A stretch of 64,000 nucleotides of DNA from Nematostella vectensis (lineage: Eukaryota; Cnidaria; Anthozoa; Actiniaria; Edwardsiidae). The notes under the pieces are model-generated. The model did not search any database. It worked only from the letters and a program-made list of their open reading frames with translations, and was not told the origin of the DNA. Positions within the stretch are counted from its first letter, which is position 1. Every line of letters starts with the position of its first letter. Shown here piece after piece: positions 10,001 through 20,966 of the stretch. The DNA lies in contig NC_064037.1 of NCBI RefSeq assembly GCF_932526225.1, positions 13,219,703 through 13,283,702 on the forward strand, given 5' to 3'. The position numbers and the translations under genes are program-made.

Positions 10001-13000
10001 AAAATACTGTATTGTACAAAACTAAATCTATAAAAAAATGGATGTACTGGGCCCCATGGATTTCCAGAAGGTTTTAATATGAGTATATATCTGATCATCT
10101 CAGTGTTCTATACAATATTTTGAGTAAAAAAAACACTTATACAGGGGAAATGATACTCACCATGTGTTTAGATATATGAGGGACGGTTTTGCTGAGCAGG
10201 CCCCCAAAGATGGCCCCGTCAAGCTGAATGGCCTCTAGTTTAGGGCCATAATACCCAGGAAGGTACTTGGAACAGATCATTACCAGGCACCAGAAAGCTT
10301 CCTGGAATATGCATTGAGCAAGATTATTAAATTGGCACTTGCACTGCTGAATACTGAATCTTACCAGTACTTTTCTGAGCTAGAGAAAAGCTAAGGAAAT
10401 TATTAGAAAAAATGTTGCCATCCAGGTAATTTGTTTTGTTTGTTAGTAAAGCAGTAAAGGTATAAAAAAGCAGTTTTAGTTTTGTTTCAGTACAAGCTGA
10501 GCATTAAATCTTGAGTAAGCCAAAGAAATCCTCTGTGTAATCACATTTTCCCACTTTTTTAGTATAAATGTGCTTAACACATTGACCCCTCAACCAGCCT
10601 GTACCGGCTTTGGGAAGTAGTACCCACAACCCAAAAAATTCATAAATGCAAAATAAACACAACAAGATGAAGATACTCAGGCATCAGTCTAAGGGATAAA
10701 TGGTCTTGAAGATATGCATCCAACCAAGGTGTTGGCAACTACTCTTAAGCCAAATAATTGCACAGGTTCTTTGATAAATTTCAAATCGAACAAGGAAAGA
10801 AAAGCAGAATCACCCCTCTCAATAAAACGCTCAAAATACCACACATGGGACTAGAGATCAGCAAACACAGCTCAAGACACAAATAGATACCTTTATTCTG
10901 ATCCTCCAGGTTCATTTCCATGGCCTCAAAACACAATGTCCACTCCTTGAAGGCTTGTAAAACCACGAAGATGCCTTTACGGATTGAAAAGCATTCTGGG
11001 AGATCCAGGGAAAAATTCACGAGGGGAGGGCCAGTCAACACTCCTCTCCCCAAAGTCCTATGTTTTTTTTAAGTCTTTTCACCCCGAAGCCAAACAAATC
11101 AATTCCAGGTCATACAGACCCAAAATAGCAGTGTAAACAATTTTGGAATCAATTTGGTTTCAGAATAGACAGCATTTAGGAGAGCTCTGGTGATTCATTA
11201 GAAAATTATTTTCTCATCCAGGCAAAGCCAAACAAGAAAAAATCATCATGAATCCACCTTTGCTTGCAAATATCAATAAGCAAAGCACTCAATTATGCCA
11301 CAATAGACTTCATGATGTCCTGAGACACTCTCCTAATATGCTCATAGCTGTATTTTTGATGAAAAATACAAGCAACCATCAACTTTTGCTTGCTTCAGCA
11401 CCACGACGAGGGATTAAAAGTGGGGAGAGCAAAGCACTGTTGGAAAGCTTGGATACCGCTGAATATGTGCAGCTGTGTTTGACTTTGACGGGCTGTATAA
11501 AACTCAGAATAGGGGAGAGGTATCTGTTTTCAGTCTGTTTTTTGTAAATTCAGCTCAAAAATAGCCAGGAGTCAATGGGTTAAATACTATATACTTAGTG
11601 AACAAGATGAGTTGAATTTCCTATGGCCCATTGAAGTTTGAACAATGGACTGACAAAAATATCAGGATGCAAAGTATTTTTAAAAATACGAAACTCACTG
11701 TGAAAAGCAATGTTACCGTAAATGATCTAATAAATGCCCCCTATCTTAAGAACTCCCCCCCCAAGCTTACAAGATTGTATTGAACGCCCCTCTCGAATAA
11801 ACTCTACCCTCTACAGTATTTAACGCCCCCTACCCTCCCTCACAGATTAAAAACAAACGACAATAGGAATTCCAGTAATATAAATAAAATTAAATTGCTT
11901 GGCTTCTACTGGGTGAAACTCACTTAATGTCAAGAAACGCTTGCCACACAGGCTACTGCATAATAGAGGACATGCACGTCACTTGCAAGTCAAGTATACT
12001 TTTTGCATGGCAAATTCAAGCCAAAATAAACCCCAGAAATGGCTGCGGCATTTACGCCAGGCAAGGACGAAAATATAAAACCTTTCAATGGAATAAGCCC
12101 TATCTGGTAAAGAAACTTTCTGGCAGATTGGTAAGTGCTGAAAAATTTGCTTTTTGTTTCTTTATTTTGCTTTAAAAACCCAGAGCGCATGCAAGTTTGT
12201 CACACACAAAAAATGTGATCTCTTAGCGCAAGTCCCCTATTAAACTTGATCCTGACAGAGATTAAAACCCCACTGCACTTGGGTTTGTTATAATGATTTA
12301 GTTTGTAAAAAAACGCCCCTCTCTAATAAACACCTCCTATGCATTGAACCCCCGTCCTTTGACCATCGAAATTTATAAACGCCCAGGGTGTTAGATCATT
12401 TACGTTATACAAAATAAACCAGCAACAATAACAGCATTATACCATCTTACCTCTGCTGTCATGTGCATTAACAGTACGGAAACAATAACAGCATTATACC
12501 ATCTTACCTCTGCTGTCATGTGCATTAACAGTACAGCAACCACAGGAGCCATCGCCTGGAAAAAAAACATCACCAATACTTCCATTAAAATGCCTAAACC
12601 ATGACACTTGACATCATGAGCCAGGAACTTCAAAGAAAGAACAGGGGTGACATGATAATTTGAAAAGGAAACACCACTTGGGCAACCAAGAAGTCTGGTG
12701 ACGCATATCTTTCTTTGGTCACACACACAAAACAACTTTGGAAAGCACCTCAAGGTTGTTGGCTTTCAGATGGTAGACAATTATAATATTAAGAAAATTG
12801 AATCCATCTCCTAATTGGTCACCATATTGTATGGTCCCACAGGGTAGCGCTATTGCACAGCGCCAATTCCAGCATGACCGCCAATTGGCTGAGGAACCAA
12901 TTTATCTGTGATAACAGCAACGACTACTTCTAACAGGGCTACACCTAAGACAAATGGATCTCCAAGCATGCATCAGGGTAGAAACAAATACCTGACAGGA

Positions 13001-15854
13001 TCTGAGCATGCATGAATGGAATAAGTACTGTAATACCTGGCAGTATCCGGTATGTGAATCATATAAAGAGTAGGCTTTTAACACTCTGAACAGGTCTTTT
13101 TGCCTGGAAAAATAATGAGTTGTTTTAATTATGGAACATTGGTAGCAGTTTAGAACAAAAGGTTTCAGTGTACTGTATAGAATTCGACAATGCCGAGCTA
13201 TAGGGGGAGGAGCCAATTTACCTTTTACATCTGTGCTTTGTACTAACCACTTTATATCAAGGCCTATCTAGTATTAGCTTCACTAAAGGCTGATTCAGAC
13301 GGCACGATTTAGTCCTATGCGACTTGCCTGCGACACCTCTCACTCGAGTCAGAGTGTAAATCAGCCTACAACTCTGCTACGATGCTTGACTACAAAAGTC
13401 GTAGTGTGTGATTCAGGACTAAGACATGTCATAGGCAGGTTGCATACGACTACAGCAAATAGTGCTGTCTAGATCAACCTTTAGGGAAGAGGGGGTAGAT
13501 CAGTTTTTCTGTTTATTTTTTTTCCACATAAAATAAAAAAAAAAAAAATTATCAATTTAGTAGGTGTAAGGATCAGCCCAAACAGGGTCATCAGGTACAG
13601 GAATTAATACATCCAATACCTAAAAACACTTCTACCCTCAACTTTAACCTGGGGAAGTGACATACCCCTGGCCGCCTGTGTCTGTAAACTGCTCATGATA
13701 TGGGAAGACCCGGCAAAGATCCTTCTCTATCGTGTTTTCCCACTCCGGTGAGGGCTTGCTTGCAAGGTCCTAGGAAATACAGTAACAGTGATCATTTCAA
13801 ATATTAAAGCCTTCTGTATACTGTAACTAAACACTAGACACTTACTTGGGGTGTCATTGTTGTATCTAGATGTTTTACATGATAATGTGATGCACAAATG
13901 TTTATAAACAGCACCTCGTGTGCAAAAGACTATGAAAGATCCTCAGCTTGTATCAGGGGACAACTGATCAATCGAAAGTGTTGACATTATACAGTATGTG
14001 TGTGAAAAAAACAAGCGATGTTTATAAACATTATTTACCATTCTGAAACTTATTCAGCTGTGAGCCAACACATTTAGTTGACTGCAAAGGGCATTTTTTT
14101 TAGTTTGAACATCAAGACTTTAATTGTGATGGTCATATGGTTACTATGATATTGATATTTATAACTATACAACAAGTTTTCTAGATAATGAACGTATGGT
14201 CACCTCAAATAAATTAGGATTCTGCTTTTCCATCTTTATGCTACCCGACAAATGCCGCCAGGCCAAACCTCTCACAGCTGGCGGAATGCCTTTGCGGCAT
14301 CTCTCTCTTAACTGCAGAGAAATAAGTACTGTTAAGGTTGGCTTTGTTGCAGAAATGTTTTAGATCCAACTGCAAGAGTAAGAGCAAAGTAAGAATAACT
14401 GGTTAAATGTGAGAGCAAATGCATGAAAATAGTTTTGTGGATGCCATTTTGTGCACTCCATTTGCAATGCATAATAACTTATGTTGAAGTTTTGCAATTG
14501 CATCATAATACAATAAGCACAAATCTCAAGTTTTTTCAAAGGGATGGCACCAGCACATAAAACATACATTGTAATGGCAGAGTGAGGCAAATTTGAAGAA
14601 TTTAGATATCATATAGTTCTTCTAAAATTGAGGTCTAAATGGAATGGGCGAAGTCAAAGGGAGATCCCTGTGACTGGATCTTTGTAGAATACTAAAAGCC
14701 ATTGATAACTTATATTGTATATCAGATCAATTTACTTATCTAATTCTTATGGTACTGCACCTTTTTATATTTCTTTGTTATCCATTTTTCATAATTATTT
14801 AGCATCTCTAGCCACTTTATCTCTCTTTCACGTAACACTTGTACTGGGAGAGTTGTCTCACTAATAAGAACAAAGAAAGGCTTTCAACAAAATGATCATT
14901 GTGAAATCAGCATTGATTTTCTGTTTTCCCCTACAACTGTGTCCCCAGAAATTCAATCATTCACATTATATACTAACAACATCAGAACAATCAGCCTCAT
15001 AAACTTGTGGTGTTAAACCCCTAAACTGCTACCACAGTAGAGCTTTTTTCTTGTTTCCTTTTAACAGTTCACTTATCCATTTCCTGTTTCTGTTTTTCCC
15101 CAAAGGGAATTTACTCAATAACCTACAGTTACCAGTTTTTTTTTTTTTTTTGCGGCCCTGCTCACATTTTTTTATTTTCTAGCTCCTAATAATTATCATT
15201 AGTAGTATTTTCAGACAAGAAGAAAGGGTGTTAATCCTTCCCTATTATATTACCTTATATTTTATAATTGTACAATATAATTGTCACCTACTAGCCCTCT
15301 CTTAAAAGTATGGTGTGTTGTCAATGGAAATACAGGAGATTTGAAGTGCATACATCTTTGCTTCTGCTTGGGAAATTGGATTTTCATGGTCCATTTTAAA
15401 CACTTTCCTCCACACGTGTAGAACTTAAATTCAAATGCTGTCTAGATAAAGAGGTTTAATTTTTCCAGTTATTCCAGCTTTTGTAAATTGGTAAATTTAT
15501 GTTTCTTATTAATTATTTTTTTTATTTCAAACTATTCACACCAACAACTCCAATGTTTTCCTTACCTATACACAACAAAAAAAAAATTTATACTCTTCTA
15601 AACCCTAAATCGCGTTAGTGATTTTTATTTTTTTATTTATAAGTTAACTGTCTGCTTAACTCTTACACGACAGGGCAAAGGTGGTTGCAATTTTCTTCTA
15701 GTACTTACGAAGCCTGTTTGTGTTTTCCCACGAAGCCATATCTATCTGTCGAAGGGCCATCAGCGATATTTTCCAGACTTTCATTGAGGATACGATCTGG
15801 GTCTAGAGGTCTTATCGCTACAGCACGCACAGACTGCGGCTCGTAAAATTCCAT
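7042..15854 (-). CDS. TBC1D10: TBC1D10/EPI64-like Rab GTPase-activating protein
   Basis: Exons on the minus strand, in order: 15709-15854 (ATG at 15854), 14761-14860, 14204-14311, 13666-13769, 13037-13103, 12508-12555, 10161-10301, 9000-9061, 8834-8886, and probably 7042-7098. Phases agree through the ninth exon. The product begins [10 protein letters not shown], then has [12 protein letters not shown] and [17 protein letters not shown], as in TBC1D10 proteins. Both catalytic fingers are present: [10 protein letters not shown] (IxxDxxR arginine finger) and GYCQ (YxQ glutamine finger). They are followed by [42 protein letters not shown] and [15 protein letters not shown]1D10 proteins inactivate Rab GTPases such as Rab35 and Rab27 in membrane traffic. 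The exon that should follow DMFFCEG (usually VKIIFRVAL...) was not found, and an about 20-bp minisatellite lies in that interval. Exon 7042-7098 ([17 protein letters not shown]) resembles the post-domain segment but has a weak acceptor. The 3' end is unresolved. Confidence 0.88.
7733..8710. repeat. Minisatellite, about 19-23-bp unit, inside the TBC gene
   Basis: About 45 copies of the unit ccctgccttttgaatggtgc, varying in the number of C residues and with variants such as ctttgggatgg. A longer block is itself duplicated: 7990-8220 and 8343-8575 are nearly identical, a higher-order repeat of about 353 bp. The minus strand is open for 296 codons (repeats of [13 protein letters not shown]-like text), but that follows from the unit composition and is not a gene. 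It sits between the TBC exon 8834-8886 and the next exon. Confidence 0.92.
9380..9860. mobile_element. Foldback/MITE region with CCAATCAGA ends
   Basis: An inner inverted repeat pairs agtttttcaaaaag (about 9389) with ctttttgaaaaactt (about 9450). The right part (9823-9851) reads cactgctctcagccaatcag and recurs, inverted, at about 54445-54475. Non-coding intronic DNA of the TBC gene. Element limits are approximate. Confidence 0.5.
10578..11579. mobile_element. 1.0-kb DNA transposon remnant with TTAA target duplication
   Basis: TTAA at 10574-10577 and TTAA at 11580-11583 flank inverted ends CACATTGACCCCT and (reverse complement) CCCATTGACTCCT. A TTAA duplication is typical of piggyBac- and Kolobok-type elements. 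No transposase ORF is evident; short ORFs inside show no domain. The left part is also found at about 53843-53965. The element lies between TBC exons 10161-10301 and 12508-12555. Confidence 0.7.
11713..12407. mobile_element. 0.7-kb TIR element (CGTAAATGATCTAA ends)
   Basis: The left end ttaccgtaaatgatctaa and the reverse complement of the right end, taacgtaaatgatctaa, form an inverted repeat. Both are followed by versions of an AAACGCCC motif, which recurs internally (ttaacgcccc, aaacgcccct). Non-coding and intronic to the TBC gene. A diverged relative of the motif appears near 63960. Confidence 0.65.
12424..12537 (-). repeat. 57-bp direct duplication of an exon end and its splice donor
   Basis: Copy 1 is 12424-12480 and copy 2 is 12481-12537, identical except at their junction. 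The unit holds the last 30 nt of TBC exon 12508-12555 (encoding VLLMHMTAE), its donor GTAAGATGG and the first intronic bases. The downstream copy (donor at about 12450) is therefore a second potential exon end and 5' splice site. Because 57 is divisible by three, splicing from either donor could preserve frame if the intervening bases are read. Confidence 0.9.
13284..13493. mobile_element. 210-bp MITE in the TBC gene
   Basis: Ends taaaggctgattcagacggc and (reverse complement) taaaggttgatctagacagc form an inverted repeat. The interior is also partly self-complementary (agtcctatgcgac / gtcgtatgcaacctgcc). No ORF. Confidence 0.65.
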
Positions 15855-17232
15855 CTTCGTCAATTTCCGAGATATTTAAAGTATATTCAAGGAGTATTTC
15901 TTAGGTTGCACATAGGAGAGACGAAGATCTTCCAAGAAGTGTGTCATGGCGAAGGGAAGTCCATCAAGACCTCCAATTCGCGCTCTTTCCGCGATATCTG
16001 ACTCTCGACTTGTATTAAATGAAATTAAATAGATACTCGACGATTTCTATAAAGATTTGTTACAAGGTTTAGCGCTATCCGGCCACAAATACCAGCAAAT
16101 CTTTAGAGGAACACACACCACAGGAACAAACTAGCAAAACAACACCTCTCCTCTTTAATGTACAAACGCACTGCAGGCGCAGCCACAGGTAACCCATCGA
16201 ATAGAACCGTTTCATTATGAGGTTCCACCCCCCCCCCCCCCCCCCCCTCCCCACTAAAAAAAGGCTCAGGCCCAAAAATTATGCAAGCAAAGACAGACAG
16301 AAAAAATCGCCACATCATTCGGAAAAAAGAATCATAAGCAAAACTGTACCGGAAATCAATTGAGAAAAAAAGCCCCCTGTCACTTTCAAACAGACAGGCA
16401 GACTACTTTATTGTACCATGTAAAAACTTTTACATTGGTGTGATCCAATAAATTTAAAATTATAAGTCATTCAAGTACTCAAAAATACATACATACATAC
16501 ATACAAAAGAAAATAGAGGATATGACCTTATTTGAACATATTTGCCCTTAGTAGGAAGCAGTGGTATACCAAATGTCCCTCAATGCCTCCGTTGGATAAA
16601 AAAAAAGTAAAAAACACACAACACATTGATTTTTATCTTATATCTTTATTCCATCTTATTTTATGCCTAAAGGTTTCTGCAAAAATAAGCAATGTATTTT
16701 CAGGGAAACTGAGGTTTTCATAGGATTAACCTTATATATGCTTGTGTCTTTGAAAGCAATTTGCTACAAGCAGGACATATATGTATCTAAGAGTGCAACT
16801 GGCCTCCAAGTTGAATGAAAAAAATAAAAATAAAATTCTAAAGAGAGGAAAGAACAATGATATATTTCAGTAGGTATGACAGCCACCTAACTACATCCCA
16901 GCCGAGATGTGTGACCTTGATAAAGGATGAAAACTCTCACAAATTGACACAAAATAAACACATTTCTCCCTCAACCTCTCTTGGGTCGCCTTTGTACCCC
17001 CTTTTGGGGAAGTGGCAAATGCCTTGTCACACAGTTTTTGCTGCGACTTGCATTCTACTTTACATGCAAAGTGGTTGTCACATGAGAAGGAATCAATTGT
17101 TTTTTGACTGAAATACACTAAAGTATCTACAACTCTTGGGTGAAACATATTTGCTGCTTCTGCTTAGTAGACTATTTCCTTGGTAAAGTATAGAATTCAA
17201 CAATTTTGCATGGATAACTTGAAAAGAAAATC
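15855..17232. other. Intergenic region between the TBC and phytochelatin synthase genes
   Basis: No supported exon. It includes the TBC gene's presumptive promoter, a C-homopolymer at about 16229-16248 and a short CATA run at about 16484-16503. Short ORFs lack domain similarity and conserved splice structure. Confidence 0.5.
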
Positions 17233-17237
17233 AAATT

Positions 17238-17510
17238 CAGGCCCGTACCCAGTATTTTTCTTGGGGGGGGGGGGGGGTGGAATCCGAAAAAGTGGACCTA
17301 ATTTTTCCTGGGGGGGGGGGGGGGGGGGTGAGTTCTCTGATAAAAATCTGACCACCACCGAAAGAACAAAGAGGGATGTTTTATGCCTTTGGAGTATCTC
17401 CACGGAACGTTTATTGTTAGATTTGGCTTCAAACCAGAGTGATCTAGCTTACCTTCTGCCGTTGTGGGGGGTTGCATTTGCACCCCCTGCACCCCCTGGG
17501 TACGGGCCTA
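17238..17510. mobile_element. 273-bp TIR element with 5-bp target duplication
   Basis: The left end CAGGCCCGTACCCAGT and the reverse complement of the right end, TAGGCCCGTACCCAGG, form inverted repeats. Flanking AAATT at 17233-17237 and 17511-17515 is a 5-bp target duplication. Long G-runs lie inside (17263-17278 and 17310-17328). Same family as 3635-3954 by ends and duplication length. The ORFs crossing the G-runs are not genes. Confidence 0.72.
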
Positions 17511-17788
17511 AAATTCGATTTCAAGCGTGACCTCGGGAATTTTTAAGTGTTGCCGATTCTGCCGCTCAATATTGTACTGAGGAATAACACAAGCCCATAT
17601 TTAAAACCTTTAATGCTTGAATCGCTTGATACTCCTGAGCATATCTAGGGCAATAAGAATTCTTAGTTGCATATCAATTCGAAGAAAAAAGCAAAAAACT
17701 AAAACTCCTGTACTAATAGAAAATTGAAGTCGGGATACGGATCCGTACAAATAGCCACTGGGTTTAAATAAACAGTGAAATTTCTCCA

Positions 17789-18775
17789 CTAGCACTTTTT
17801 GCAACAAAACGATGAATCCTTTCCATGGCAAGTCATGGTGCTTGAGTCGTATACTGGGTGTGGTTCAGGCAGACAACATCGGTGGCTTTCATCAGTGGCT
17901 GCGAGAAGTTCCTTCCATAAACAGCAAACCTTTCTCCCCTGCACCTCACTTCTTGCCTTCAGCACAAAATAGCCTCGATTTTTCCCAGTACTTGGGTCTA
18001 CAGGCAACATGGATTCAAATAACAGTCTCACCGGTACCCAGTATGGTGGGTATTTGAACCTTGCCGTGTCAAATAAGAGCACTGAGTCTGTCTCTTGGTC
18101 GAAGGCAGCTACTGGACTGAAATGTCCTGTACCTGTTTGCTGGAGTTTTTTCCTGTCGTAAGAAATAACGAGAAATTCATTAGGGTTTTCCTCATCTCCG
18201 TGAGTTGTATCTTGAGGACAGTTGGTATCATCTTCTTTTTCGGATACACAACATGAAAGGATGTTGTTGTTTTTAGATGAGCCACCGTAACAGACACAAA
18301 ACAGGGATTTTCGGAAAAGCTGATAGCTTTGTTCGTTGTCTTCGGGCCTTGTAAGGGTACAAACTGCCCCATTACATTTCGCAAGACATAAAAACTCATC
18401 CATCGTGATTCCAACTTTTTTGACCACATCCAAAGGTCGACAGCAGTCGAGAAGGTCTTCGGTGAACCAACGCCAAGGTGTTTTCCAAATTCTCTGCGGG
18501 TCTATACGAAGAGCATTAAGGACAATAGCGAGGGTGGACAGTCCACAGTACGCTGGCTCCGCTTGTGTGTTGAAACAAGAAGACAACGAAAGAAATGGCA
18601 CTGCGCTCCCGAGGGTCAAACTCCGGGTCAAACGAAGTTTTGATTCATTCGATCTGTAGTCAACCAAACCTTTCGGCAGTTCTCGACAGTAGAACGATTT
18701 TGGTAACGCCATAGTACTTATGAATGTTGCTCTAAACACTAACCTGTGTTTTCCAAATCTATACAGAAGCATCAA
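17789..18775 (-). CDS. PCS: Phytochelatin synthase (glutathione gamma-glutamylcysteinyltransferase), intronless
   Basis: A single uninterrupted ORF of 328 residues on the minus strand. Phytochelatin synthase transfers gamma-Glu-Cys from one glutathione to another to build metal-binding phytochelatins for Cd and Zn detoxification. The papain-like catalytic triad is visible: Cys77 in EPAYCGLSTL, His218 in GTGHFSPVAAF and Asp236 in LFDTARFKYPPYWVPV. Also conserved are NTQAEPAYCG, WRWFTEDLLDCC and DPSTGKNRGYF. Compared with plant and bacterial enzymes there is an extra acidic, Cys-containing loop at about 160-200. The C-terminus is short and Cys-rich, with paired cysteines at 284-285, 300-301 and 324-325. 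Met22 (18712) fits the usual family start; residues 1-21 (MMLLYRFGKHRLVFRATFIS...) could be 5' UTR or a targeting extension. The lack of introns contrasts with every other protein gene in the window. Confidence 0.95.
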   Translation of the reverse strand: MMLLYRFGKHRLVFRATFISTMALPKSFYCRELPKGLVDYRSNESKLRLTRSLTLGSAVPFLSLSSCFNTQAEPAYCGLSTLAIVLNALRIDPQRIWKTPWRWFTEDLLDCCRPLDVVKKVGITMDEFLCLAKCNGAVCTLTRPEDNEQSYQLFRKSLFCVCYGGSSKNNNILSCCVSEKEDDTNCPQDTTHGDEENPNEFLVISYDRKKLQQTGTGHFSPVAAFDQETDSVLLFDTARFKYPPYWVPVRLLFESMLPVDPSTGKNRGYFVLKARSEVQGRKVCCLWKELLAATDESHRCCLPEPHPVYDSSTMTCHGKDSSFCCKKC

Positions 18776-19216
18776 ACTATTAGGGAAGGTGTAAAATCGT
18801 AGTAAAACAGTAGATTACGAAATCACGATATCGACATCGGAAATGGATATGTACTCCATGGTTGAATAACATTGATGCACCCTAAACATAAACTTACATT
18901 TGCCATTTCTCTACAAAAACCCTCATATACCATGAATGACCTCCCACAGCACATCTAACCCAGCGTCGTCCCCATGTTCTAAATGACAAGGTTGAAAAGG
19001 GCGACGAAGGCCTAGAAACGTCAGCGCAACTACTCTGTTTCACAGAGGCGTTCAATACAGCCTTACCCACCTTGTGTCGATTTATACCTTGTCTACACCA
19101 CGCCTACGCAGACCATCTAGTTTTTTTCTACAGCTTGTCTGTAGTTTTTCTAGTTATAACATCGTCCCCAGGGTGTTCTAGTCTTCTGTGTAAATTTTGG
19201 ATATTGTGTCTGGCGT

Positions 19217-19445
19217 CCAGCTGACGAAGAGGGTTGATAAGGGTTGGGCTTGAGTGCTGATGATGGTTCATGAGGGTTGATGAGGGTAGATGATGCTGTA
19301 AGGGGTGACGAGGGTAGATGAGTGAAGATGGGGAAAGATGACGGTTGATGAGGATAGATGAGGGCTGATGATGGTTGATGAGGATAGATGAGGGCTGATT
19401 ATGGTGGATGAGGTTCGATGAGTATGGATGAAGGTAGATGATGGT
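19217..19445. repeat. Degenerate GATGAGGGT(A/T)-type tandem repeat
   Basis: Irregular repeats of gatgagggtagatga and gatgatggttgatgag over about 230 bp, about 15-18 bp per unit. Non-coding; the minus-strand ORF of 107 codons reflects the repeat. Confidence 0.75.
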
Positions 19446-20204
19446 TAACAATTAATGGTGGTGTTGGTTTATGAGGTTCGATGTTGGTATATGGGTATAG
19501 AAGATGGGATGCTGGTAGATGCAAGTAGCTACGGCTTATGTAAAATAACTATTTAGGTCGCATCGGTATTCGCGAATAAATTTATTACCTAGGCGTTTCT
19601 TGCTTTTCTGAAAAAAAAAAGGAATCGAGTCAGTGGTCAAGTGGCCTCAGAGCTTACGCGGGAGTGACCATTTGGGGGGGGGGGGGGGGTGGGGGGGGGG
19701 GGGCGCCCGCAAAGTACGCTGGTTCTTCGAGCATGAGCTCTATTTTTAGCACCTTAATTGGTTGTAACTTAGCTGTCAATTCGCGCCTCTGAGCTTTCCT
19801 GTGTCCACAATTACAAGTACAAGTAGAATACCGAGAAACACTAAGACAACAATAGGGCTCTCAAGGAATTATCCGCTACGAGAATGTAGAAATAAAGTGT
19901 TTGCCGGTTATGCAGCGGCGTAGCCAGGATTTTTAACAGGACGGGGGATGGGGGGGTCCAAAAGGCCCTTTAAAGGCATTTTTCCTGTATTTTGGGTCCA
20001 TAAAAGTAGACAACTACGCGCATTGAAGTAACTAAGGGCTTAATAACAATGGATTTTGAGTTATCTGCATGCCCCGTTATTTTTCTTAGTCGGGCACGCT
20101 AGCTATCGAGTCGGGAACTGTTCGTGGGTCACGGGGTAGTAGCTCAACTTTGCCAGGTTTAACACGGAGAATGCATCGGATATTACAATTAATCAATCAC
20201 TCAC

Positions 20205-20225
20205 TCACTCACTAATAATAATAAT

Positions 20226-20260
<35 letters not shown>

Positions 20261-20283
20261 CGACAACGACGACGATGATGATG

Positions 20284-20357
<74 letters not shown>
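20205..20357. repeat. Compound microsatellite (ACTC)n(AAT)n(AAC)n(GAC/GAT)n(AAT)n
   Basis: Consecutive runs of actc, aat, aac, gac/gat and then about 24 aat units. The plus-strand poly-Ile ORF here is an artefact of the AAT run. Confidence 0.95.
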
Positions 20358-20966
20358 GTTCGAATACTACTCTACATGCATAATAACTAAAAATACTACT
20401 TGTCGTCTTGTTGCTTTTTCTTTTGCTAGGAAGGATGATTTCAGGTTCTTTTTGTAATTGGCAGCAAAAATTGGAGGGAATTTCGTGGTTAATTATCAGA
20501 ATTTAGCCTAAGAAACTATGTTCCCACAGAATTTGTTACGTAGGGATTTTTAGAAAAATTAGGTTTGTAACCCAATTGAGAATGTGACGAAATTTACCAA
20601 ACAGGACAAGTAGTCACAGAGTGCAGAGAATTTAGCTTCGAGCCATATGCGATATGTCCAATATGGATTAAAAAGCAAATACATAGCAATTTTTCTACAA
20701 TCTAGGTATGAAAAACCAAAAAGTCCTTGAGGGCTTTGGTGTAGTTTATTTTCCATTTGGGTAATTTGGCGATTTGCTATTCCTTATTTTATGATCGGTA
20801 AATATATTCTCCTTCTTCCACCGTAGTAATGCGCGGCCGCTAAGTTCGAAAAGCTTATTCCGTTTTCGGCCGCTACGGCTTTTAGTGTTAGTTTAAAAAC
20901 CACGTCAAACAACTTATTCTTGACTCAAATTATAGACTAGAAAAGGGTGTGGCGAAGGCCTTCGAA

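Larger units (their letters stand above)
18776..20966. other. Intergenic region between phytochelatin synthase and POR, repeat-rich
   Basis: No gene supported. Contents: degenerate gatgagggt repeats (19217-19445), a G-homopolymer tract (about 19674-19703), a left transposon-like end at about 19912 (cagcggcgtagccagg), and a compound trinucleotide microsatellite (20205-20357). The last part should contain the POR promoter and 5' UTR. Confidence 0.5.

Noticed and set aside
17180-17530. Gly-rich and Pro-rich ORFs on both strands
   Set aside because: They cross the G-homopolymers inside the TIR element at 17238-17510.
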